Part shown: positions 12,101-24,100 of the stretch, in pieces | How the letters are laid out: each line of letters begins with the position of its first letter | Numbering within the stretch: position 1 is the first letter of the stretch | Source of the DNA: Callorhinus ursinus | Taxonomy: Eukaryota; Chordata; Mammalia; Carnivora; Otariidae | DNA: 64,000 nt | NCBI RefSeq assembly: GCF_003265705.1 | Contig: NW_020312935.1 | Span: 1,176,373-1,240,372 of the forward strand | Direction of reading: 5' to 3' | Notes under the pieces: generated by a model | Told to the model about the DNA's origin: nothing | Database searches by the model: none | Seen by the model: only the letters and a program-made list of their open reading frames with translations | Made by a program: the position numbers and the translations under genes

Positions 12101-15100
12101 TAACCCCTCCATTGAAAGGGCTTTCTCCAAAGTGCCCAGTGACCTCTGAACTGGGAGCCACAGTGGCCCTCTCTCAGGGCTCATTCTGTCTGAATTTTGA
12201 GCAATCTCTGACTACATTCACTTACTGATTTGATACATTTTGGGAAGTCTTTACTCTGTGTCCACTCTGTGCCAGGCACCATTCTAGGGGCTGGGAACAC
12301 CTCAGTGACGAGAACTAACACGCATCCCTGCTTCCAGCTGACATGCTAGTGGGGTCGGCAGACAGTAGAATAAGAAAGTCAAGTAAATGGTGTATGAACC
12401 AGTGATAAGGCTTATGAGACAAACAAGGCAGGAAGCGTCTTAGTCTCCTTGACTTCCCTGCGGCCTGCTCTCCCGACTGCCCACCCCTCTGACCCTCCTC
12501 GCTCGGCCTTCTTGGACTTCCTGGCTGCTCCTCCACCCCCCCTCCTAAAATGTAAGTGTTCCCCAATGTCCCATCCTGCCCTTTCCATCCTGTTCCTCTT
12601 TCTGGAACGATTTCCTCTCCCCCAGCAGTTGCACCTCTTGCCATGTTGAGGAAGACTCCCTCAGTTATGTGTTTAGCTTGACATTACCTTCTCAGATGGG
12701 AAACCCAAATCCGCAATTTGTCATGGGACACCAACAGAGGTCCAAAGACCTCTGTGAAATGTAGATTAATTGAGAGAAAAGGAAACAAAAACCTAAGAGA
12801 ACCAAAATTATGATGTAGTTTGGAGTTCCCGCTAAAGGTAGACTAGGCCACCCCCAAAATACGACTATAGGAGTTCTGGATATGCCACCTCAAAATACAC
12901 TGCTCTCTTTTGAGCTGTGGGCAAATGCCGGAAGAAGCCTTCTCTGAACTTTCCTTGTCTGCCTAAAGAGAGGCATCCAAAGGGAACTCAATCGTCACAA
13001 ATCCTCACCCTGGGAGTTACATCAACCAGGGAGGATCGACTCCTCACAGGGGAGGAGACTAGAGGGCAACACCTCCCGACACACTTGTACAAACTATCTA
13101 CCCTCCAGACTAGAGGGCAACACCTCCCGACACACTTGTACAAACTATCTACCTCTGGGTCCATTCATCTTCCCTAAAACTCATCTGCTCTCCCCTAAGA
13201 GGACTACCTCCCTCCTCTTCTCTGTAAAGATGGAATTTAATTCAAAATTGTAAGCCACCTCAGTTCCTCCTTAGCATCTCCCGTGTACACATGAAAGATA
13301 CATGTTAATAAATTTGCTTTTTTCTTGTGAATCTTTTATTATAGAGTCTTAGCCAAGAACTCAGAAGGACAGAGAGAAAATTATTTTTCCTCCCTTATAC
13401 TACTCAAAGGCTATTTCTCTTATCTTCCCAGCAAAGAATCCTCTATTTCTCTAAGCATCCCATGCAGAGGTACTAAGGAAAGAGGACACGCCTCAAAGCC
13501 CCAGCCACTTTTACCAATCAACTAGCAGACATGGTGCACTATCAGAGATGATGTTATGTGGGCGCATGGGTGGCTCAGTAGGTTAAGCGTACGACTTTTG
13601 ATTTTGGCTCAGGTCATGATCTCGGGGTCATGGGATCAAGCCCTGCATCAGGCTCCGTGCTGGGTGTGGAGCCTACTTGTGATTCTCTGTCTTCTGCCCC
13701 CTCTGCCCTTCCCCCTGCTCTCTTTCTCTCAAAGAAAAAAAAAAAAGAAGAGAAAAGAAAAGAGAGAAAGAAATGATGGTATGCTGTTATGAATATTTAT
13801 ATAAAAATTGTTCTGCTCAGAGCAGTCACTCTACTTCAGTATATTTTCCCACTGAGCAGCCATTGCCCTGCCTTCTAGGGTCCTTCTAGGAGACAGGATT
13901 CCTAACCTCTGGTAGGTAGGCCACACCAGGCCTTACTACACAGAGGTTCCAAAACTCAATTAATTTTCCTCTCCAGCAAACTTTCTCCTCCTCCCACGTT
14001 TCCTATTTTGGTAAACAACAGCACTCTCCTCCCAGTTCCAGGACTAGGAATCTTGATGTGACCGTCTGGAATGCTTCCCCCTCCTTGGGGCAGCTGGCCC
14101 AAGCCTGCTCGTCCTCAGCATCTCCACTGCTCCCTTTACAAGACGTTACAAGACCTGCTGCTTTTCCACTGTGACTCTCTGACCATTTCTCCCTGAGGGT
14201 GAAAACCACCCTACTCCTCTGTTCCTTCAAAATAAAACCCAAATTCCTAATCCAGACGTCAAGGTCAACTATGATGGGCCTCAGCCTGCCTTTTCACTTC
14301 TCATTTACTGTTGACTTCCTTGCTTTCTTGGGCTGCACTGTCGTTGGTCTTCCTCTTTGCCTGTCAACATTCTCCTGCTCCTTCAAAGCTCATTTCCACG
14401 AAAACTTCCCGAGATCACGCCTATTGGAACCCAGCCATCCCAAAGTCGCCCTCCTGTTACATTATTTCCCTCTGCTCCAAACAAACTCCTGTCCGCTCCC
14501 CTTTCACGGGTCACCCTCAAAGGTGTAGGCTGCATCTTATTCATTGTCCTGTTCCCTGTAGTGCCCAGTGCATGCCTGTACTGGGCAGCAGGGAGAGCTG
14601 TAGATGCTTGGTGGAGAGAATTCTTCCTCTGGCTTTAAGTTGGCAGCATGTTGTAAGTCAGCCTTCAACTGGGTGTGGGGAGAAAAGCTCAGTGGGAGAC
14701 ACAAGGAAGATGGGTATTAGCAGCAGGGGTGCCGGGCACTTGACCACAGAAAGTCAGGGGAAATAGCTCTTACCAGACTCTTCTCCTTCCTTTATGGACT
14801 GCTCTATGGCAGCCCTGATGCAGAGCTCCCGGGCCCGGATCCCCGGGATGTTGTTGCCATCGGAGATGGCTTCCAGCACGATGGAGTCAATGTTCAAGCA
14901 GGCTGCATTGTAGTATTTGGCCATGCTGACTGCAGTGGCCGTCTTTCCTGCAAAAAAGGGTCAGGAGGTTGAACTTCCCGGCTCTCAGCGGCTGAGTGTT
15001 CTAGACAGAAGAAACTTCTAGAATGGAGACCCCTATAAAGTGATCTCTCCAAGTGCTTTGCCTTTAAGTCTCTAATGTGGCCAGAGGTGGGAGCGGAAAG

Positions 15101-18100
15101 CAGAGGGAAGACCTGAACCACACGGATTCTGGTTCTCATTCCACCACCAGCACTGTGTGTGTGGTGTGAGGGCAAAACACATCCTCTCTGAATTTTCTCC
15201 TCAGTTAAAAGGTGATTCTGTCAGATGATCTTCAAAAATTTTGTAGCTCTAGGAGCATCTGGGTGGCTCAGTGGGTCAAGCATCTGCCTTTAGCTCAGGT
15301 CATGATCCCGGGGTCCTGGGATTGAGCCCCTTGTCGTCGGGCTCCCGGCTCAGCGGGGAGTCTGCTTCTCCCTCTCCCTCTGACCCTCCCCCTGCTCTTA
15401 GGTGCTCTCTCTTTCTGTCTGTCTCTCTCTCAAATAAATAAATAAAATCTTTAAAAAAAATTTTTTTTATAGTTCTACTATCTCTGATTCTAATGGGAAG
15501 ACTTTTTTGGTTTGAAGAATAAGTTGTGTTGATCTTTTTTTTTTTCCTCATTTCAAAATATCTGCTCATTAAAAAGAAAGCAGAAAATACAAATAACAAA
15601 CAGGAGAAAGGAAAAAAAAGATCCATAATTTGCTCATCCAGAGATATTACAGTTAGCATATGGCTGCTAAGTATGCATATACAACTAACTTATTTACATT
15701 TCTTAGGAAAAAGAAACGGGTTCTGTGGTAGGCTGAACAAGGACCACCCTCCACCAAAGACATCCACATCCAAATGCCTGCAACATGTGAATATGTTACC
15801 TTATGTGGTAAAGTGGCTTTGCAGTTGCAATTAAGTTAAGGATCCTGATTAGGGAAATTATCCTTGGTTATCTGGGTGGGCCCAATATAATCCCAAGGGC
15901 CCTTACAGGAGGCATGCAGGAAGGTCAGTCAGAACAGGTGATGTGATGATGAAGCAAAGGAAGAGAGAGTGGAGGGTGCTATGATGCTGGGGTTTTTTTT
16001 TTAATATTTATTTATTTATTTATTTGAGAGAGAGAGAGAGAGAGAAAACACGTGAGCAGGGGGAGGGGTGGAGGGAAAGGGAGAGAATCTCAAGCAGACA
16101 CCTTGCTGAGTGTGGAGCCCAATGTGAGGATTGATCTCATGACCCTGGGATCTTGACCTGAGCCAAAATTGAGAGTCAGATGCTTAACCAACTGAGCCAC
16201 CCAGGCACTCCTGTGATGCTGTTTTTGAAGACAGAGGAAGGGGCCCCAAGCCAAAGAATAAAGGCGACATTTCTAGAAGCTACAAAACACAAGGAAATGG
16301 ATCTTCTCCTATGTGCCTCCAGAAGGAATGTGGCCCTGACACATTTTAGATTTCTGATCTTCAGAAAGAAAGTCAATTTGCATTGTTTCAACCGACTAAG
16401 TATGTGGCTATCCGTTACAGTAGCAATAGGAAATTAATTCAGATTGCAAATCCTAAGTATGACATTTTTTCTCACTTAAAATGATGTATCATGAACATCT
16501 TTCTATTCATTCGATATACTTCTACGGCACTTTGAAAAAACTGAGGTGATATACATACAGAATTTGCTGTTTTAACCATATTTAAGTGTACAGTTGTATT
16601 AGTATATTCACATTGTGGTGTGACCATCACTACCATCGAGCTCCAGCACTTTCTCATCTTCCCACATGGAAACTCTGTACCCATTACACAATAAGCCCCC
16701 ATCCTTCCCTTTCCCCAGTCCCTGGAGACCACCACTCTACTTTCTGTTTCTATGAGTCTGACTCCTCTAAGTACTTCATATAAGTGGAGTCATACAGCAA
16801 TTGTCCTTTGGTGATAACCTCACTTAGCATCATGTCTTAGTGTTCATCCATGTTGTAGCAAGTGTCAGGATTTCCCTCCTTTTCGAGGCTGAATAATAGC
16901 CCATCAGACCACATTTTGTTTTTCCATTCATCTGTCAATGGACGGTTGGGCTGTTTCTAGCTTTTGGCTATTGTGAGTAATGCTGTTATGAACATGGTTG
17001 CATGAAACACTGTTTTTAGTAGCAAAATAACTTATTCTATGAATGTACTAAGGCTTAATTAACCAGTCTTCCATACTGAATGCTTCAATTGCTCCCAATT
17101 TTTTATTATGGTAAGCAATGCTGCAGTGGACATTCATGCAGTTAATCTCTGTCTACATTGTTAAATATTTTCCTAAGATAAATCTCTAGAAGTAATATTG
17201 CCAGTTCAAAGGGTTTGCACATATTTCCCCCCTCTTTTTAAATTATCTAATGTCTTGGATTTTTCTTTAATATTTTAATGTTTTTAAATTATTGAAAGAA
17301 TATAAGCTCAAACAGTTCAGAGATGTATTAATTAAAAATAAGGGGTCCCTGCTCTTTTTCTAACCCTGTGCCTCTGACCTTAGCAATTGAACAGTTTGGG
17401 GATAGTCCTGTGGTATATAAATTTCTAACAAAAGAGTCTTTTATTGTCTCAAAAATTACATGTGCAAACTTCACCATAAACCCCAAAGGGGCAACCCTTC
17501 AGGGTTGTGCATACCGGACAAGGGCGTCCCATGGACGATGATGGCGATGCCTTTCCGGTTCTTGGCCATGCGGCCTTCTGCAGAAATATCAATGCCCAGG
17601 TGGCGAGCGATCGCCTTGCTTACTGGGTTGTTCTCTACTTCTCCAACTTCTTCTGTGGAGTGGCTGTCAATGCTCTGTAACTTGTCAGCTGCAAATTAAA
17701 AATATATGTGTGCACGTGAGTGCATGTGGACATGCCCGGAATTCACATGGTCCGAGGGAAAAGGGAACAATTTTTCCTTTTCTTGGCGTTGTTTTACAGT
17801 GACAAATCATCTGTGGCAAATGTTCTCCCTCCCTCATTCGGCATATAGGAGGGCCTTATTTGGCTAATAATTTGTCCACAGCTACTAGAATTTAAAATAT
17901 AGATACTCTCTGTTAACTCTATTTTGGGGGAATCAGCCCTGCTGAAAAAATAATACTAGACACTAGCTGAATTTGCAACATGACAGGAGATGGCTGAATA
18001 AGTGATGGCGTATTCATACCACAGAATTAACACCCAGTAGGGCTAGAAGGCTTGAGGGTGCATTTCAGGGAGAAAAGTGAAAAGGCGCTGGACAGTCTTC

Positions 18101-21100
18101 CCACCTCTGCGTGGAGAGAACCGGTACCAAAACATTAAAATGCTTGTTTACTTTGAAACATTATTTTTTCCAGGCTCTCCTTATCTTCCTCTTCATCTGG
18201 GTAGGTCTTGGACTCCATCACAGGGAGGTGCCGCTCTTCCAGGTTGGATGTGACTGAGATCCCTCGGCTCAGTGAGGTCCTCTTCGTACTGGCCGAGGTT
18301 CCCAGATCTGATGAGGGCCCATCTTCTTCTTCTGCCAGAGAGCCAAGGACCAAAACACACATGGGGAAGAGTTGGGACGGGGACAAGGGAAGACGGGGAC
18401 AGAAAACGAAAGAGAGACAAAGTAGAGAATCACTGACCTGCTCACCATCACCCTGGACTAGCCAACCCCAAGAAATAAGAACAGCAGTTGGCTGTTAAGA
18501 AGTTTCTCAGCCCAGAGTGTTTCTACATTTTAACATTAAAAAAAAACAACACTAAAATTATACAGTTGCTCCAGGAAATTTAGAAAATTCAGAAGAGCAA
18601 GAATTATAAAATTCATCTGCAAAAGAGACAGAAAGACAAAGAGATGGTGACAGGGAAATTGCAGCTGCATTTCATGATTCCAGTAAGGAGAGCTCCAACT
18701 TCTCAGATTGTTCCTTTCTCACTTTTCAAAGCTGAACTTGGGATCATAGTGTATACTCCAATTCGTAGCCTGTTTCGTCCCTTAGCTTGTCATGAACATT
18801 TGTCCATGGCCTTGCTAAGCACATCTACCGTTTTGTCTGCCCAGCACCCTCCCCACGGCTATTATCCTAAAATTCCAAAGGGGGCATTGGGCTGTGATTG
18901 CATGAAACGACCCCCTTTACCCTGGGGGGCCAAGACACTGATCCTGGGAGGCGTGGGGCATTGACATTTGAGGCAGAGAGGTTGGAGCTCTCCTGTGACT
19001 GACTGGCCTCACTGGCCATGGTGTGGGAAACAGGGGGACAGTCTGCACATGAGAGCAGAGGGAGCAGAGGCTGGGAGAATCCCTGGGGAAAAGTAGAGTA
19101 TGCACCTCCCTGGCCCCCTCTGGCCCCCTGGGTCCCCATTCTCCGCCACCTTTCAATGGGCCAAATGAAACAATGAACCTGTAACTGTACTGTTGTAAGG
19201 TTGGGGATTAAAGCGACAGTGCCCTTCTCTGAGGTCATGATGCCCTTTGTACCTGGCAGCCCCTGCAGCCGTCTGCCCCAGGCCACCAGGGAGCAAGTTT
19301 GAGTTTCAGTGTCTGTCCTCCCACCTCCTTCCTGACCCCGGGGCTCTCAAAGACAAAGCCTTGTTTCATCGATCTGTTTACCACACTTCAGCTCCGTTCT
19401 TGGAACATACATAGTGGGTGCTTGTTACAGGCTTAATTGATTCCCCTAAAATTCGTAGGTTGAAATCCTAACTCCCTAGTACCTCAGAATGTGACTACAT
19501 TTGAACATAAAGCCTTTAAAGAGGCAATAGACTTAAAATGAGGTCATATGGGTGTCCTATTCCATCCACACTCCAGTATGACTGGTGCTCTTTAAGAAGA
19601 GATTTGGACAGACACCCAGAGGGAAGACCATGTCAATACTGGGGGAAGACGGCCATCTACAAGCCAAGGAAGGACGTTCAGAAGAAAACAACCCTGCTGA
19701 AACCTTGATCTTAGACATCGGGCCTCCTGAACTGCGAGAAAATAAACTTCTGTTGGTTAAGTCACCCAGTCTGTGGTCTTTGTGATGGTAGTTCTAAGCA
19801 TCTGAGCACTAATGGTGCTCAATGAGGCTGACTGGGAGAATGCGGGGAGAGGTGGTCTTTTTCTCTCATCTTCTCCTTTTAGGACAAACTAGTATTCTCT
19901 GACTAGCTTCCCTGAGAGGCAAGACAAGCCCAAGGGTGGGAGGAAATGAACTCCTTGCAGTTTATTCATTCAGTCTCACAGCACGTATTTATTGGGTACT
20001 ATGATGGGGAATGTGTGATCGCTGCCTTTATGGGGACTTCTCATTTGGGGGGCAGACAGGTATGAAGAAAACAATTACACACGTGATGACTGTTACACAG
20101 AAAAAGAGAGCAAGTAACAACAGGGAGGGCACATTTCCAGGATGAGGGCACGGTAAGCAGGAAGGAGAAGCATGCATCATGCTACAGGTCATCCAGAAGC
20201 CTTGATGTTCAAGTGTGCACTCAAGGGAGCCCATGGGTGGAGGATGATGGGGTAACTCAGGGGCACTGGGCCAGAAAGGGGCAAGTTACAAGAGCACAGT
20301 CCAGCTTTATGATTGGAGTTTGGCCTTGAGGACCACGGAGGGCCAACCTCTTCCTTGTGTGAACCCCCGCCCCCTATCTCTTTCAGGGTACCAAGTTATA
20401 CCCTGTGTGATGTGTTACTGCATCACCTGGGCACACACAACCACTGTGGAACATAGTGGTTACCATCACGGACTCTGGAGTCAGAGAGATCTGGGCTTAA
20501 ATCCTGATTCTACCCCTTCAAACTGCGGACCTGGCCTCTCAGTACTTCAGTGCTTTAGTTTCTCATCTATGTGTGTAAAGCCCTCAGCACAGGGCTTGGC
20601 ATCTAGCAAGTGTTCTTCTATACCTATATCAGTTGGGTTTTTTTAAAAAAAAATTATTTAAATTCAATCTAATTCATATATCCCGTATTAGTCGTTTCAG
20701 AGGTAGAATTCAGTGATTCATCAGTTGCATACAATGCCCAGTGCTCATTACTTCAAGTGCCCTCCTTAATGCCCGTCACCCATTGTGTTTAAGTCTTAAC
20801 TCTCCACTAGACTCTAGTGAGAGAAGAACGTATCCCTGTCTCCGCATCCATACAGCAGGGATAACAGGCCCATTCTGTGGTGATTAGAAACAAAATGTGT
20901 GAGGCGCCTAGCACAGGTCTGGCACCTGGCATGCGCTCAGGGACTGGCTGGCCTCCCAGGAGGGGTACCTCAGGGCGCCAGGGCAGGGGCTGAAACCGGG
21001 CTCTCGGCACTGAGCTCTCACCGTTTTCCTGGACCAGACTCTCCAGATACTTTGCCTTCATCTGCTCCTCTTTTGACCGCTTCATCTCCTTAAAGTACTT

Positions 21101-24100
21101 GTACAGCTCTGGGGGCAGCTTTTCCCCAGGAAGGCGGGGAGGCAGCAGCAGGGTGTTGTAGGGATCGTAGCCCTTCAATGTTCTCAAGATCTGCAAGAGG
21201 AGGACGGCCACTGCTGTTGGCTGCCTGGAAGCTTCCTCCCGACAGCCCTCAGAGGGTCTGCTGACCACCTCGTAAGACCTTGACTCCTGCCTGAGGCTGG
21301 GGTGTCGACGATGGGCCTTTGGAGAGGTGTAAAAAGTCAGGCTGGGCCATGAATCTGGGGATATAGGATCTTGATTTTTGCCCCATTTGAGCCTGGGCAT
21401 TTCACATGTGGAAGAGAGTTTTCCTCTTGTTTTACAAATAACATATACTGTTTTCCTTTTGTTTTGTTTTTCTGTTTGTTTGGTTTTTGTTTTTCCATTG
21501 ACAAAAGTACCATTATCCACTTTGAGTGACACGTTCTTAAAAAATCCTGTGGTGAGCAATGTTATACAAGGAAGGTGGTTGTCTCATAGAGGATCTAGGG
21601 AAAAACTGGTAAAATGGTATTAAGTATGCATGTGCATGAATGTGTGGGGGAGCTTTGGGGCGGTAGGGAGGGAATGTTTTAGGGTTGTCAGATGAAATAT
21701 GGGATGAGCAGTTTAATCTGAATTTCAGATAAACAATGAATAATTTTTTTAGTATAAAAATGTCCATATAAAATATGTCCTATGTTTTTTATCTGAAATT
21801 CAAATTTAACTGTGTAACTTGTTTTTCTTTCTACTAAATCTAGTAACCCTAGTGTGGATGTATATTTATAAGACATAGTATAATAAAGTTCTAGAAAGCA
21901 ATAGCTTCCTATACTGCCTAATTTATGTGAAAAATCTGTTTTGTTGAGTAACCTTTCTTTCTCCAGGATCAGTATTTTTAGTTGTGTGAAAAGCACTGTT
22001 AAGAAGTTCCTTCTAAAATTTATATGGAAGAACGAAGAGCTAAGAATAGTTGAAACACCTGAAATTAATATAATCATGTATGTTAATTTTACTTGAATAT
22101 AGAAAGTGGTAAAAAAAAAAAAAAAAGAGTTGGGATGCCTGGCTGGCTCAGTGGGTTAAGTATTTGTCTTCGACTCAGGTCATGATCTCAGGGTCCTGGG
22201 ATCAAGCCCTCCATTGGGCTCCCTGCTCAGCAGGGAGTCTGCTTCTCCCTCTCTCTCTCTCTGCCCCTCCCTCTGCTCCGGCTCTCTCTCTCTCTCTGAA
22301 ATAAATAAATAAAATCTTATTAAAAAAAAGTGTTAAAACATTAATGAAGAAGAATAAAGAGAGAGGATTGCCCAACTAGATATTAGGACTTTTGAAGCTG
22401 GAGTAACAGACAGCATGGGATTGATATTGGGATAGACTAACTGACCAGTGAGATGATACAGAAAAGAGCATTTAGAATAGACCCATTCATATATGGAGCT
22501 TTGATACAGAACAGAGCTGGCATGGCAGGTCAGTGCGGAAAGGAAGGAAAATTCCAAAGACTGGGTGATGCAGATACACAAAGGCCTGGCCAACTTGCCT
22601 CAACTGGGGCAATTCTGAAGAGCCAGCCCAGCTCCAGGGCTTCCTGTGGGGTCTGCTGAGGTCTTTGCTATAATCCCATCACAGTTTATCTCTTTGCCCA
22701 GGTCTACTTGCCTTATTGTTTCCTAGTGTTGCTCCTGAGAGTGTTCCCTATGAAACCTGCATGCACAACTCAGAGTCTTAGATTCTGCTTTCCATTGAAC
22801 CTGGCCCACAGCAGAGGGTGTGGTGCCAACATAAGCCATTGAACAATTCATGAATACCTAATGAAAAGACTCCCTTCCAGAGGGACAAATTCCCATTCTG
22901 GGAAAAACTTCTAGATGCAGAATCTACATTGGGCAGAGAATAAACACTAGATGTAAGGAAGACAGAAGACTCAAAGACTGAGTTGGGAGAAGGTTCAGAG
23001 GAAGCAGAAGCTAAGCCATTCCTAAATTCCTGGCCCACAGACCACATGAGATAGCAAATGTTTATTGTTTTCAGTTGCTAAGCTTGGGGGCATTTGTTTT
23101 GCAGCCACAGATAACTACTTAATATGTAATAGAAAACTAAGCATCAGACTTCATGAACAGCATAGGAGAAAACGATGGAGCAATGCATTTAAGATAGCCA
23201 AGCGCAAACGTGAGTGAAAGATACTGTATCCAACCAAACCTATCTTCAAGCATAAAAGCCACAGATAAATAGTTACCAACATGCGTGTACTCAGGGAATA
23301 GTGTTCCCCTGAGCCCTTCCTAAGGAATGAACTACAGACCACATAGTGGTGACCGGAGAAGCTTCATCACAAGGATTGGTGTTGAACATCGAATACATTT
23401 AAGTATAGAACTAAAATTAAGTGACAGAAATTAGGTTCTGACATCCTAATATTGTAAGCTCTGACATGACAGATACTAAACAAGAAGCAAAACATGGAGG
23501 GAGTGCACCTGAGATGTTTACCTAGCAAGCATTAATTGAAGAGAATATTATTTTACATTAGAGGGTGGTGAGAAGAGAGAAAAAGAGATTAGTAGCTAAT
23601 TTCATAATTGCTCACAGTAGGGAACTAAGAGGCAGTCTCTAAAAAGTAGAGTACTAAGGGTATTAGATAAAGGGGTAGTTTATACAGCTCATCCTCAAGG
23701 TAGCAGAGCAGGGTAGAGATAGTAAAAATGGACCCGGATAGATCAGTGGAACAGAACAGAGATCCCACAAATAGACCCAAATGAGTATAGTCAACTGACC
23801 TTTGACAAAGGAGCAAATGCAATACAATGAGAAAAGATAGTTTTTCTTTTTTTTTTAAATTTTTTTATTGTTATGTTAATCACCATATATTACATCATTA
23901 GTTTTTGATGCAGTGTTCCATGATTCATTGTTTGTTCATAACACCCAGTGCTCCATGCAGAACGTGCCCTCCTCAATACCCATCACCAGGCTAACCCATC
24001 CCCCCACCCGAGAAAAGATAGTTTTTCTAACAAACAATGCCAGACCTGGACATCCAGATGCAAGAAACCCAAATCTAGATGGATCTGACACCTTTCACAA

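Larger units (their letters stand above)
10796..14773 (-). other. HYDIN: HYDIN intron (3,978 bp)
   Basis: Contains a DNA-transposon-like relic, an antisense L2 end, an LTR, a CAN-SINE and an L2 piece. 10800-11740 and 14640-14770 are unassigned. Confidence 0.85.
14948..17514 (-). other. HYDIN: HYDIN intron (2,567 bp), between the halves of the Walker A motif
   Basis: Holds a CAN-SINE, a MaLR LTR broken by another CAN-SINE, and antisense L1. 14960-15240 is unassigned. Confidence 0.9.
18332..21021 (-). other. HYDIN: HYDIN intron (2,690 bp)
   Basis: Contains a MaLR LTR, an L2 end, a MIR and an antisense L1 tail. 18340-19420 is unassigned. Confidence 0.85.

Noticed and set aside
20807..21559. 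250-codon minus-strand open frame taken as one exon
   Set aside because: Only 21022-21190 matches HYDIN; the rest reads through intron on both sides and has no relation to the family. Clear AG and GT sites mark the true borders.
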